Source: Moniliella sp. 'wahieum'
Taxonomy: Eukaryota; Basidiomycota; Moniliellomycetes; Moniliellales; Moniliellaceae
NCBI GenBank assembly: GCA_003971905.1
Contig: RSEE01000023.1
Coordinates: 702,179 to 766,178 of the forward strand
Length of the DNA stretch: 64,000 nucleotides
Reading direction: 5' to 3'
Shown in pieces: positions 1 through 11,748 of the stretch (positions within the stretch are counted from its first letter, which is position 1; each line of letters opens with the position of its first letter). The notes below the pieces were generated by a model. The model worked only from the letters and a program-made list of their open reading frames with translations, was not told the DNA's origin and did no database searches. Position numbers and translations under genes: made by a program.

Positions 1-1409
1 ACCATGGATCGAAATGGAAGGGAAGTTGCACTCCTGCAACAGCTTGTCCAGTTGATTCGCCCGCGAGACCGACTTGACAAAAATGATGACCTGGTTAAAC
101 TCAAGCGTGTCGAGCAAGTCGTTGAGCTTGCGGTTCTTCTGCGCCTCCTCGAGGCGGACATAGTGCTGCTGAAGACCGTGCAAGGTCAACTTGGTCTCGT
201 CATCAACGTAAATCTCGAGCGGGTTCTGCATAAACTTCTTGCAAACAGGACGAATCTCCTTGGACAAGGTGGCAGAGAACATCATCACCTGCTTGTGATG
301 GGGCGTGGCGCGGAAAATCTCCTGCACGTCGCGGCGCATGTCGATCGTTTCAAGCATCTTGTCGCACTCGTCCAGAACAAAGTGCTTGACCCCAGTTGCC
401 TTCAACGACTTGTCCCGTACAGCGCATTCATCCGTCCGGGCGTACCGACAAGAATGTGGGGGCAACGAGCCTTGTCCTTCAGCAGCGCCTGGTCCTCCTT
501 AATGGGGGTACCACCGTAGACAACCGAGGTGCGCACCTCAGGCATGTACTTGGAGAAACGGAGGTACTCGTTCTTGATCTGGAAGGCCAACTCACGCGTG
601 TGGCACATGACGATCACGCTCACCTCCCCATCCACCGGTTCAATCTGTTGCAAAGTTGCCAGGACGAAGACGGCGGTCTTACCCATACCCGACTTGGCCT
701 GGCAAAGCACGTCCATGCCAAGAATGGACTGGGATACATCTTGTTGGACTGTGGAATGAGATGGTTGGGAGGGGTCAGTTGCGGGCCTTCAGCAGCGTGG
801 GTTGGAAATGGCGTACCTTCCGAAGGGTGCTCGAACCCAAGGTCACTGATGGCGCGCAGAAGCTCGGGCTTGAGCAAAAAGTCACGGAATCCAGTCGAGT
901 GGATGCCTACGTAGGAGCCCTGACGGCGGCGAAGAGAAAGGTAAGTAATGGTCGGAGAAGCTGGAGAAAGGTAAACAAATCCCCTAGTCGGGGCGGGGCG
1001 GGTCTGGCGTGGTCTGGTGTGGAACAGCCTGCCTGGCCAGTCCACAACGGGGCTTGCGGAGAAAAGCGGAGGGACAGGGTCCGACGCGTCCAAGCATCCG
1101 ACAACATTGACCGGGGCCCAACGACACGCAGCAACACGTTGCACCTGCGCAGGGGCCGCGCAGAGCACACAGCACAGTGCACCGATCCCGCCGAGACGAA
1201 GAGGAGGGTGGGGAATGGGACTCAGACTAAGATTGCATGCTGACCTTTTGGCGCCGTCGGCTTCGGCCGGGGCAGCGTCGGTGGACTCGCCGGTGGTGGC
1301 GGCGGGGGCGGGGCAACAATCTCCTCCTCGTAGTCGATGAGACTGGGCAGGGGTGGGGTTAGTGGTGGGATGGAGGGGGGGGGTGCGACACATACTCTTC
1401 GTTGTCCAT
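1..1409 (-). CDS. SUB2: DEAD-box RNA helicase Sub2/UAP56 (3' end cut by window edge)
   Basis: ATP-dependent RNA helicase of the spliceosome and TREX mRNA-export complex, acting in the nucleus. Visible motifs are AKSGMGKT (Walker A), TRELAFQ (Ia), GTPGR (Ib), DECD (motif II, the Sub2/UAP56 variant) and MMFSATLS (motif III). Four exons can be placed: 1396-1409 (only 14 nt, encoding MDNE plus two bases), 1245-1342, 817-919 and 1-748. Introns start GTATGT, GTCAGC and GTACGC. The intron 3 junction restores SEVQQDV as in UAP56. The N-terminal DLIDYEEE matches the family's ELLDYEDDE region. One base is missing after GRMNAL near 420-440: the protein then continues as [19 protein letters not shown] in another frame. 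A second missing base in exon 2 would fix the phase into [14 protein letters not shown]. Identity is very secure; the open frame is not intact as written. Confidence 0.95.
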
Positions 1410-2517
1410 GGCGAAGGGCAGATGCACAGGTGGTGGTGGCCAGAAGAAGCGCGGCGGGCGACTCGCGTCGGGCGTGGGCAGGGACCGCCTGGGTCCTGTC
1501 GTCTCGGCGTGGCGTGTGCGGATGAGGTAAGGGCGCGGGCACCGCACCAGCCTTGCGGCCCTCTCAGAAGAGAGTGCGGCTCGCACAGCGCCAATGCTGC
1601 CTGCGTGGCCGGGAGCGGAATGTTAATGAGGCGAGCGGAACCTGCTGGCATGGGTGCGTTGCGTTGCAGGCCACGTGTTCGCAGTCGAGCTGTGTCGCGG
1701 GCGAGGCAGGACGGAAACTTTCACCGTGCCGTGCACGACACCAGCGAGGCAGCACTGGAGTGCGGGGGATGGGAGGCGGCGGCGCAGCGCCAGTGTCGGA
1801 CGCGACTTACGAGATGCCGATCGGCGCAGCGCCAACTGGACGACCCCCAAGCCGACGCGCCCTCCCGCCCCCGTCCAGCAGCCATGTCCAACGAACACAA
1901 GCACACGTCCGACTTGGGCTATCAACCGCCGACAGCTGGGTGTGCCAACCTCCCCATTTCTCTTTGCATCACACGCTGACCTCGGGACCGCCCCAGCGTA
2001 TTTCCACGATGGCTACTCGCTCAAGCAGTTCCAGGTCCTTTTGAACGTCGCCTTGGATCAGACGCGTTCTTTTGCCGGAGGTGTTCGTGACAACACCATG
2101 GCCTGCGTCTCTCATTACGGTCTCCTGCACCCCGAAAAGGTGCGCAACATTTTGATCATGGACTGTATGCCTTCGCACCCCCCAGGCCAGAGGGACCTAC
2201 GGAGAGGGTAGAGGCGCTGCAAATTATTCTGTTGGGCCGCAAGTCCACCTCGCAAGGTAACGAACCTGTCATGGGTGCGATGAGGAACAAGGACCCAAAC
2301 CTGTGTTGTCTTTCGTCTCTAGCGCGCTATTTTTTCCACCGGTTGCAAATAGCAAGGGAACGCCGCCCGCAAGCATGGGGCGATGGAGTTTGCCCGCCCT
2401 TAACCGAACCCGACTCTTGGATCGACTACCCGGTTTTTCCAGGCAACGACTGAGGGCCAGCCGGTCCAGCACCGATCTGCGGGAGGATTATGACGAGGGT
2501 GGCCCCAAGGATCGCCC

Positions 2518-2700
2518 CGAGGAGCCCGCAGAGGTTCCCGAAGAGGTTCCCGCAGAGGTTCCCGCAGAGGTTCCCGAAGACGACCCCGAAGACGACCCCG
2601 AAGACGACTCGAAGACGACCCCGAAAAGGTCCCCGAAGAGGTCCCGAAGACGACCCCGAAGAGGCCCCCAGAAGTTCCCGAGGAGGACCCGGGCAAGTCC
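2518..2700 (+). repeat. 12-nt imperfect tandem repeat inside the recombinase
   Basis: Units resembling GAGGTTCCCGCA grade into GACGACCCCGAA. Read in the recombinase direction they encode EVPA, EDDP or, in other frames, KTTP and RGSR tetrapeptides. It ends in an AAGTCCAGC 9-mer run (2692-2720). It lies between the LARYFFHR block and the SSKKT-H block, so it expands a surface insertion within the catalytic domain. Confidence 0.85.
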
Positions 2701-4222
2701 AGCAAGTCCAGCAAGTCCAAAAGGCCAATCGGTCGTTCGCCGATGTCTTCTTTGGGTCATTACAACGCGGTGCTGCGGTGTTTGAGGGAAGCGGGATCGA
2801 GAGTTCCAAAAAGACCCTCATCTTCCGTTGGAGCGTGCTCGTATCGCTGAGTCGCTGGGTGTACCAGGTGATGCGGTCAATAGGGCTGCGCGTTGGGTAC
2901 ACCAACCAGATTACAGTACTACAGTCCCGTTTGCATGGGCCTGGTACGCGCGCTGAGTGGATGGGCGCCCCAAGGTGGTTCCTATTTCCTCCCCCGAGGT
3001 CAGCTCGACCCCTGACAATCTTTTGCGCCAAATTTTCCCGACTTGGACCAGGAGGAGGAGAAAACTCGATAAAGCGCTTCAGGAGTGCGCGCCCCTCCCC
3101 GGTGGCGCAAGGGGAAAGAAGCGTACATATGAAGGGATTGAGGTCAGCAACAGGCGTGAGCAGCTTATGGTGGCGAAACACTTCGCCAGTTGCTGAGGAT
3201 GTTTCGCCGAATCATCCTACAAGATGCACCTTTTTGGTCTGACACCGTATGCAACCGCCGTATTTTGAAGTTGGACGTGTTCCGGTCACCAGAGTACAAT
3301 GAGTGGTGCGATCAGCTCAAGACTTATGTCGCTGAACAGCTGCCGCTTGAGTTTTCCCTCGAACGGGCAGTGCCTGAGCTCACTGCTTTCATTCAGCAGT
3401 GTGTTGGGAAGGTCAATGCCAAGATGGAGTCTGTGGAGGATGCGGTTCACTTGTTTGCGGAAGCTCAAGAATCGTCCGATGCGATAACGACCCAGATGGC
3501 CAATGCTGTGGCCAGTTCACTGCCCCGTTTGGAAGAGTTGATCAAGGGCAACGGGGTCACCTGGACGCGTGCGACTTGAGCGTACAGGGTATGCGGAGTG
3601 AATTGGAGAGCCTCAAACCCAAAATGGAGGGCATCGAGACCAATGTGGAGGGCATCGAGACCAAACTGGAGGGCATGGCGAACGAAATGAAGGGCATGGC
3701 GACCATGCTTGCCGCCATCGCGGGTCGCATAGGCGTTCCACAGGATGCGATTGGCCCCCCACCCCGTCGTGTGTCTCCACCCGCCGCAGGCCTGGCTCCC
3801 ATCCCCGTTCCCCCGTGCCTCCCCAAGAAGCTTCACGCTCGTCCGCGGGTCCAACGGCCTCCGCTGTGCCTCCTTCCGATGACCATGTGCTTACTTTGGA
3901 AAGACGTGTTGGCACTGTTCCTAACCCTGGTGCATTTCCGCCTCCGGTGCTTGTTACCCCCACCCTGTTCGGGAAATAGGGCCTTCTGCGTCTGCTGTGC
4001 CTACTGCGCTGCTGTGCCTACTGCGTATGCTGCTTGCCTGCTGTGCCTGCTGTGCCTACTGGCGTCTGCTGCGTCTGCTGCATCTGCTGCGCCACGATCG
4101 GAAGTCGCCTGGGCCCAATAGCTGTCGCCGCTCCGACCCCCCCGCCTCTATTCCAAGCAGCATGATTACGGTTGCGTGTGAAACGCTACTTCAGACCATC
4201 CCACCCCCTCCTGCACCTCCTG

Positions 4223-4272
4223 CTCCCTTTCCCAGTGAACTGACTGCTCCCTTTCCCAGTGAACTGACGCTG
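4223..4272 (+). repeat. 24-nt direct duplication in the recombinase linker
   Basis: Two adjacent copies of CCCTTTCCCAGTGAACTGAC encode PFPSELTA followed by PFPSELTL, just before the GCR1_C-like module. It is probably a recent slippage or tandem duplication. Confidence 0.85.
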
Positions 4273-4746
4273 CGTCCGAACGTCGCGTCCGTAACTGCTG
4301 CCTGGGAGGAGTGGGACAGGGGGTGGGGGGGAGTGCTTTGTCTGCGGGATCAGCTTAAGCCGCCGCCGCGATTCAACGGGCCCGATGGACGGCGACGACC
4401 TGGTCTCAAAGCGGTCGGTGGTTCGCAAGAGAACATGCTCAAACGCCGTCGCAAGGTTGGCCGGCGCATGGAACAGCTCATCGCCACGTACAAGGTCAAG
4501 CTCACCACGTCCGAAATTGTCAAGCGGGTCCACACTGCCTTTGAAATGCTGGGCAAGAAGCGAGGCGGGTTCACACAGATCTGCGACAAATTAACACTAA
4601 TCCACGACGCTGACTTGGTCTTGCCAGAGAAGGAATGGACTATGGCCAAGGTTGAGCAAGTCTGGAGCGGACTACGTCGACAAAAAGGACCTGAAACGAC
4701 GGTGCAGGCACTGCAGTCCCGTCACGATCAAACAAGTGAAGCTTGA

Positions 4747-6744
4747 AGGAATCAATATTGGTGTTGTACAATGCGACATGGGCCTTGGCGGCAGGTTGAA
4801 CGCGGATATAGCCGGATAACCTCAGGCCTGCTCCGCCCGACGTTCAGGGTCATTGCGAGCCCGGATAGGAGGCCTTGAATGGTATGGTATAGGGGGCAAA
4901 TGGCCATGCGCGCTGCACCATGCATCACCCGTCGCGCGCAACACGACGGCGCCCAAGGTTTGCGCACAACGGCGCCAACGCGCCTCTTGTGCCAAAACAA
5001 AAAGGGGTGCATTGCATGCGGACGCAAAAGGACACAGCACAGATGAGCAGCAAAAGGGGCACATACCGCCTCACAATGCAACAGAACCCGCCAATTTGAG
5101 ATGGTGTTACACGTTAGGGCCAACCCCTACTAATCCGCGAACAGTAACCTCCATATCGCACAAGGCGCTCGGAAGCTGCGCATCAACTACTATAGTTAGT
5201 ATGTAGCGTCACGCCAGCCCACGGCCGCTAGTAAGCTGCTCAGAATGATGGAGAACGTTGAGGTGAACGTTGAGTACGTTGAACGTCGAGCCGATTAAGC
5301 GTGGCTCCGAGCTGCGGTTCAACGCTGACTCATCGATCATCGCGCTGAAGTCGCTTAACGTGCGCAGCCACGTCCGCGTCAATGCGCATCCGTTCAGCGT
5401 TCATCTATCGTGCAATGAGACGATGACATCTTGAGAAGATAACATGGAACACTGAAAAATATACTTGAAAAGCCCTCTCGCTTATCCATCATTGGCACTA
5501 CACCCAAAAAGAGTCATCTACATGCCAATTGAAGAATGCGGTGCGGTCTGTGGCCCGGGGTGTAGGGCACATAAACAGGGCTCGCAAGTTTGGAAAGGAT
5601 GGAGATGTTTGTACGTATAAACAACCGCTGAGAGCTGTATACATTAGTCTGTGGCAACAGAGGGAGAGCTTTCGTTGTTGCTGTGACATGTGACGCAAAA
5701 GCGCGTACAAGCAAATTAACGGAGACATTATGGTGGAACACTCAAGTTCTCTCGAATGCCAGATGAATAAACTCAAAGCCTTGAGGCTCAAGCTTAAATT
5801 TGAACTGAGCCTCGGTGAGGGGGACCTGAACAGCTCAACGAGAGAGGGAGCGGAAGGACATATACACTCCTGCTTTTGTCCACCAGTTAGTAGAATAGAG
5901 AGACACATTTGCGGAGGAGGCGATCTGGGGAGCATGCAGAGGTCAGATCGACTAAGGAGATATATGGTGACTGGACCACATTACGGCAAGAGAGCTGGCA
6001 TTTTATGGCGAAAGGGCTGGTATGCGACGGCCAGCACATCAACTACCCTACAACAACACATGGGGTGGCCTCAAGCGTTGCCGATTGAGTCGCGCCGATT
6101 TCGAGCGGGAAACAGGGGACATTATCGATGACACGATGTACACTACTGCAGTGCCATGCGATGGGCCGGCCGGTAATTGTTAATTGCCAACCCATCCCAA
6201 CGTCCATGGCTGCGGCCCATTAACACAGTGCCGGGTTCTCCTTTCCACTTCTTTTCACAACTCCACACTATATACTACCCTATTACTCCTTTCGCATCGT
6301 CCATCTTCTGTTCGTCCACGCTAGCCTATCGGCATCTGAGTACTGAAAGTCCACACAACGATATTGTGCGCTGGCACTGAGCCAAACTGGTTCGAGCATT
6401 CTTGCTCCGCCTACGCCACCTCCCAAAACAAAAGGGTTTAAATCTGACCCTGTCGCCTGACGTCCTTTATTGGGTCGCCGGAGGAACAGCTAGGTGCTCT
6501 CATGTAAGCCAACCGTCGCAACACCCCTGGCCGCCGGCTATTTCTACCCCTCCTCTCTGACCCCACCACCTCAAGCCATGCCCCACTTGATCGACCTGCG
6601 CCACATCCTACCCTGACCTTTGCGCCTGGGCTGTACACACGGCGCGTGTCACTCCCTGATCCGCAATAAAGGAATACCACCCTCTGGCCTCCGCCCCTCG
6701 ACATCCTCATCCGCTTTTCGTCTGGTCCTCTCATCTGTCGCTCC
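4747..6744. other. Intergenic stretch, no supported gene
   Basis: This follows the recombinase and precedes the RRM gene. The right half (about 5400-6400) is visibly richer in A/T than the surroundings. An ATG-initiated 133-codon frame at 5730-6131 (+) has no recognisable motif. CGTTGAAC-type repeats sit near 5255-5300 (GAACGTTGAGTACGTTGAACG). It could hold the non-coding tail of the Crypton-like element, but no boundary repeat is visible. Confidence 0.5.
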
Positions 6745-9112
6745 ATGTCTACTTCTTCATTGTGTACATCGACCTCCTCACCCCGCAAAATCGTCTCCAC
6801 CCACCCACCGCCCACCTTGGCTCCCCCCTCTCAACCATCTCAGCTTTCCCCAAGCAGCCCTGTTTCTGTCAAAACGCCACCGAGCGTGTTGGGCCCCCCC
6901 GCGTTCTTGTCTGACCCCTCTGACGACTACCATCATAACCTCTTCCCTCGTCTTGGGCTGAGCTTCTCGGGTACTCCTGCTGGTATGTCGGCCACCCACA
7001 GGGGTTCCTTGAACGAAAACGGGGACCTTTCCCCCCGTACCCAGACCTACGATTTATCGCCACATTTCCCCCAGAAACCAAAGGTATGTCTGCTTTGCCA
7101 TCGCCGACCAAAGATGCACAACCGCTGACCCCTTGACAGAAAATTTGCGTCCGACCCAGAACCTTCGGTTGGATCACAACGATTGGTTTTATCCTATTCC
7201 AACATCGCCTTTGGCCCAGGGTGAAGAAAAGGAACGCTTCCGCATACCTGCTCCCTTTGGACCCAACATGACCTTGGCCCATCGTTCTTCTTCCTCGTCC
7301 TCGTTCTCCTTGTCGTCCGCCACTGAGGATGCTTGGCCCCATAATCTCTTCTCCCCGATCCCTCCTCCTTGGAGTCCTGCGTCGAAAGAGGGTGGAACTG
7401 CTGCAAGCCCATCAGGCCTCATCGACCCTTAAAGAGAGACCCCCGTTAAGTTCGGCAATCGCTCATTTGGAGAATTGGGTGTTATGCCGCTGGACCATTC
7501 CAGGTCGTATCCAACTCACAATCTTCTCCCTTCCGATTGGGAAGGGATGATACAACAATGCGTGAGTTGCAGGCAAAAGCAGTGGTTTGCTCAAAGCTTC
7601 AACCGTGCCTGCACGCGCTCTGCATGCCCTGCAGCAGCCGCATATCGACTCGGTTTGCGGGCCATCTCTTCTTCTGTCCTTGTGGCTCCCGAGTCGAGCG
7701 TCTGTCGTATATCAGAGCAATTGGCCCGCCCCGTTTTGTCCTCCACAGATCCAGCCAAGGCTGTCGGAAGCACAACGCTCAACAGCAGAGTGGTTTCGGA
7801 TGTTGATGTCTCCCAAGCACAGTTCCGCCCGCTTTCGCTTCCACCTCCTGCCTTCTCGTCCGCGGTGGCGAAACAAATGGAGGTAGGCAATGACGTTGAA
7901 GATCTGACAGACCAAATGGAGCAACTGCATTTACCCGACAGGTGCGCCAAGTCGTCCTTCACCGTGGTGCGAGTGGACAATATTCCGTGGACGACGACGA
8001 TTGAGGATGTGCTGCGCTGGCTTCCGCGGGAGCTTCTGCCTCCACCGCAGATGGTGGTGCAGCCAGTCCACATTCCGATTGACCTGAAGAACGGAAAAAC
8101 CTCCAACGCCTGTTTCGTCGAGTGCGCTACGCCCCTGGCCGCCCACCTCATTCTTACCAAGACCAACACCCGCCTTGGTCCCATGGGAAGCGAACGGCCT
8201 GTCAGCCTAGTGCAGAGCTCCTACAATGAAGTTTGGGGAAGCATCTTTTCTCCCCCCTTCTCCTGCAGACGTCCCCACCTCTCGGCTTGGCACCGACTCT
8301 GCTCTGCCCGCCGTTTTTTCACCCAAGACCGATTGGAGCAATTACTGGCCCTATCTCATTTCCTCCGACCCAGCTCAAGAACCAAACCAAGCCAATCGAG
8401 TTCCTCACTTCGGCGTTGTGTCTTCTTCCCAGCACATTGCCCGCCAATCAAACCTCACTATTGGTCCACTACGTCCAGCGTACGTCTTTCCTTTTCTCAT
8501 GCAAGAACCGCATCGCAAACAGTATACTGACCTTCTGTGAAACTGGTTGTAGAGATGATCACCGTGACCATCCAACATTGGCTGCAATTGGACAGCCTGG
8601 TACGGACTCCTTTAGAGCGTTTGCTCTTGGCGGCCAAGAAAACCTCAGCGCTGGGCCCATGCCTCTCCTCGACCATCGATACCGCCTGGAGAGTGCTGAA
8701 CCAAACCGCATCTGCTCACGCGTTACCTCCCATTATCCCGCCGACCAAAAAGCGCGTTGGCCGGCGCTCGTCCCACACCCATGACCGTTCTTCCCGACCC
8801 CCGCCCGCGTATTTGTGCCACCACGCTCCTCCGTCTCTGACTTCGCACCATCATGCTCGCGCCCACTCGTCCATCTCGCTTCATCCAGCGTTGCCCAGCG
8901 AGATGCGTATGACCACACAGCAAGACCTCTCTTCTTTGATGCATCAGAACCCCGACTTCTCTTTCCCACGCTACCACCCATCCCGCGACACGCTGCCTCC
9001 ACCTTGCCCCAGTCTGTTTCGGCCGCCCCTTTCTCGGCAACCAATGGGAGCACTTGGATTCCAGTTTCTGAGAGAGAGAACAGAAACAGTAGAATTCCAT
9101 CTTCCTCCCTGA
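6745..9112 (+). CDS. RRM-domain RNA-binding protein (frames interrupted)
   Basis: Predicted RNA-binding regulator with a Ser/Pro-rich N terminus and one clear RRM. The RRM runs about 7950-8215: VVRVDNIPW is RNP2-like, ACFVEC (after GKTS) is RNP1-like, and it is followed by SLVQSSYNEVWGSIF. ATG 6745 opens MSTSSLCTSTSS and is a sensible start. Introns fit 7084-7139 (GTATGT..CTGAC..CAG) and 8480-8552 (GTACGT..CTGAC..TAG). After the second intron comes EMITVTIQHWLQLDSLVRTPLERLLLA, then a His/Pro/Ser-rich tail ending near 9110. Several single-base frame changes lie between 7140 and 7900 and after 8230. The layout (disordered N terminus, one RRM, then a downstream helical module) resembles fungal meiosis or post-transcriptional regulators, but I cannot name the family. 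Confidence 0.6.
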
Positions 9113-10623
9113 GGCCGCCGATAAGGGTGCCAACGGTTCTCTCCACCCCGACTCGCTCTGCTCCCTTCTTCACATCTTTCTTTTCTCCCACCCCTCTTTC
9201 CTTGGCGCCTGTGTTCCTTGCTGGATGAGATACGTGACCCACAAGCGCGCTAAAGTGATCCACACTCTCCCGTTTCTCTCCCCTCTTGATCATCCATCGT
9301 GTTCTCAGCCGCAAAGAGAGCGTCTCTTGTCCCTTCTCCCTCCACCTACCCCTTTGCCTGCTGTGTGTGGGCTTTTCTGTGTGTTTTGTGGATGTCTCCC
9401 CTGTACGCTCTCTTCCTTGCCCCCCTTTCCCGATGCTCAGGCCCCCCTTGCCCATGCGCCTCGAATCTGTGCCGCAAGTGCGCTGTGACATATGATACGG
9501 CGTGTCCGTGATGCATCAACTCGCCGTCGGTTGTGGACGATAAGGTGAAGGGTGAGCCGGTGAGATGTGAGAAGAGGGAGATCTGAGATGGGGCTGGTGA
9601 TTGATTCGATAACGCCTGTTGGGGAAGAGGGCCAGCATTGAGTGTTGCAGGTAGGATACAACCCAACCATTGGGGTAAACATTTCGGCGCTGCCGATCAG
9701 ACATCATGCATGCCGTCATGCATCGTGCGAGGGCAGCCAGGGTCGGCGCTCGGGCCTCGGGCTTCGGGGCACCAGGCGAGGCAAGCGGGACTCAAATTTC
9801 AAACGGCGAGTGAGCGCTCAGCAGCGTTACCGTTATGCGTTTCTCGTGGCTAGTAGTTCCTGGCCGGGCTGATCGAACACACCGATCCAAACTCGGGCGT
9901 GCCGCGTGCGGCCTCCCGCCTCCTGCGCTGGGCCACGCAGGACGCCGGTGCTTTGCCTGCGTCTACACGCCGCGCTGTCTCGTGGCCTGCGCACCCGTGA
10001 TCGATGATCGGGAGCGCTGAGTGTCAGCGGCTGAGTGCACCCGCCCGCCGGCCCTTGGCTGCCTCGGGCCTCGGGCGTCGGATGCGCCAGACGCGCCTCC
10101 GCTGCGGTTCCCTGTCTTCCCAACCCCGCCTCCACACTGTCGCCATGCCTGCGCGGCCACCACCAGCACCCAGGACAAACAGCAGCAGCCCAGACGTGTG
10201 ACTAGGTCACTGTCACCTGTCACCCATGTCACCCGCCGTGCATCATCCATCATGCGAGGTGGCGGCACGGCGCCCCTGTGGCGGCTGTCTGAGGTGGGAG
10301 ACGCCGGGCGTGACGTGACGCGTGAGGCGGGAGGCGTATTGCAAATCGGGTGCTGGCTGCTCATGCATCATGCATCATGCCTGCGCCCCCTCGCATCCCA
10401 GCCATCTGACCTGCCCAAAGTTTAGCAGGCGCGCTGGCCCAGCACTCGGCAGGCCGATCCAGCCTGCCGCCTTCTTAAGCCCAGCGTCGATGGGGCCATC
10501 CTGCTTTGCTCGCCCCCACCCGCCCCGCCCCCGCTCCTTCCACGCTCACGCTCAGCCCAGTCCGTCTCCTGACGGTCCCCCGCCGCCCAGCCCTTGCCCT
10601 GCCCCTTCCCACGCCATCTCCCC
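9113..10623. other. Intergenic region with short heptamer arrays
   Basis: No supported gene. It contains GTCAC-type repeats at 10206-10234 (CTGTCAC CTGTCAC) and ATGCATC repeats at 10361-10380, plus catgcatgccgtcatgcat at 9706-9724. The ELO upstream region (10430-10620) is C/T-rich, as expected for a fungal promoter or 5' UTR. Confidence 0.6.
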
Positions 10624-11748
10624 ATGTCCTCCTTCTTTTTGGACCAGGCCGACGGTGGCGTGTTGCGCCGTCTGAGTGCCCTGCCGTACCCGCTGCGCCC
10701 ATCGGGCGTGTTTGTGTCGCAGCAGGTCTTTGAGTGGTCCTTGTCCGCCTGGACTCCTGCCCTGTCGGCGCTGGTCTACCTCGTGGTGTGCGTGGGCCAA
10801 CCAGCGACGGAGTCGCGCCATCCGTGCCGGCAAGCCGCTGCCCGACCTCATCAAGCGCAGCAAGGCGCTTTCGTTCCTTGTCTTGCTCCCAATGCCTTCC
10901 TTGCGCTGTACTCGGGATGGACCTTTGTCATGCCGTCTTGGGTATCGTCCCTACTTCCTCAGCGGCATCCAGCAGGGCGGCGCCCACGGTTTCCGCAATG
11001 CCTACTGCACCGTGCCCACCAACGACCCGGCCGGGCTGGGTCGCTACGTCTGGTTCTTTTACATGAGCAAGTACTATGAGATTGTCGATTCCGTCATCCT
11101 CGCCGCCAAGGGCAAGAAGGTGTCAACCTTCAGGCGTACCACCACGCCGGCGCCATTGCCGCCATGTGGTCCGGCACTCGGTACAGGTACGTTTTCCCCC
11201 CCGTCCCTATCCATCTTGTTTGGCTCCACATAACTAACCAACGCACTCAACCGTGAATAGTGCCAATGGGATCTGGATCTCTTGTTCAACAGCGGCATCC
11301 ACACCATGATGTACTCGTACTACACGCTCTCTACGCTCAAGTTCCCCTGGGCCGGGGCGGTGAAGCAAGCGATGACGACGGCGCAAATTGCGCAGCTGTT
11401 CTTTGGGTGCATTATTGGTCGCTGTACCTGCTGGTTCGCTACTCTCCCCGCGGCGTACCAGGGCGCAGCTCCGTCGGTCGGTGCGACGCCGATTGTGGAA
11501 GCGACCCGGGCGCGTTTACCTACACGTGGGACGCATTGACTACCAGCCACGGCGCGGCGGATGCGTACCACCGCCTGCACGACTTGCTTACCTCCCGACG
11601 TGCGCATGCCATGCTGCGCCTCGACGGGCCACGCATTGCCGTTGCACTCAATGTGATACCTCATCCCGCTCATCGTCCTCTTTGTTCGCTTCTACCTCCG
11701 CAGCTACTTCCAGCCTACGGCGCCACCAAGCGCTCCAAGGCCGAGTAA
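10624..11748 (+). CDS. ELO-family very-long-chain fatty acid elongase
   Basis: Membrane-bound 3-ketoacyl-CoA synthase of the ER that extends fatty acids for sphingolipids (GNS1/SUR4 family). ATG 10624 gives MSSFFLDQADGG. Family motifs visible: GRYVWFFYMSKYYEIVDSVI (11039-11100), the HxxHH-type box YHHAG (11130-11150), then ANGIWISLFNSGIHTMMYSYY after an intron at 11187-11260 (GTACGT, branch CTAAC, TAG). The C terminus GATKRSKAE has the lysine-rich end typical of ER-retained ELO proteins. Frames shift near 10810, at 11128 (TTCAGG should read TTCCAGG), at 11279 (TCTTG short by one base) and near 11450 and 11700; each fits one missing base. Its neighbour is a sphingolipid-degrading lyase. Which yeast ELO paralogue it matches cannot be told. 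Confidence 0.9.

Larger units (their letters stand above)
1967..4746 (+). mobile_element. Crypton-like tyrosine recombinase with C-terminal GCR1_C-type DNA-binding domain
   Basis: The order of blocks matches Ndc10-domain-II/GCR1_C proteins, the architecture of fungal Crypton DNA transposons. Blocks in order: FAGGVRDN..LLHPEKVRNILIMD (2070-2165); LLGRKSTSQG and RNKDPNLCCLSSLARYFFHR (2230-2350); a 12-nt acidic/proline repeat (2518-2690); GHYNAVLRCLREAG..SSKKT-H..ERARIAESLGV..AARW (2755-2910); YYSPVCMGLVRALSGW (2920-2970), holding the likely catalytic Tyr; NLLRQIFPDLDQEE (3015-3060); FRRIILQDA (3200-3230); a heptad coiled coil (3592-3740); a GCR1_C-like module TAAWEEWDRGWGG..LRDQ..KRRRKVGRRMEQLI (4289-4490) ending at 4746. 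Frame changes are needed at about 2190, 2455, 2800, 3185, 3580 and 4100. It may be a decayed copy or an intact gene with base-call errors. Start and element ends are unknown. A domesticated Ndc10-like regulator is the main alternative. Confidence 0.7.

Noticed and set aside
620-1651. A 343-codon minus-strand frame across the SUB2 5' half
   Set aside because: It crosses the recognised SUB2 introns and only part of it ([20 protein letters not shown]) is real protein; the rest is read-through of GC-rich intron.
2426-3181. A 251-codon minus-strand frame opposite the recombinase
   Set aside because: Its long repeat (GNLCGNLCGNL) is the reverse complement of the 12-nt repeat; the plus-strand frames show family motifs, this one shows none.
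5498-5935. A 145-codon minus-strand frame in the gap after the recombinase
   Set aside because: No motif, no start context and no continuation in other frames of the kind seen for the real genes here.
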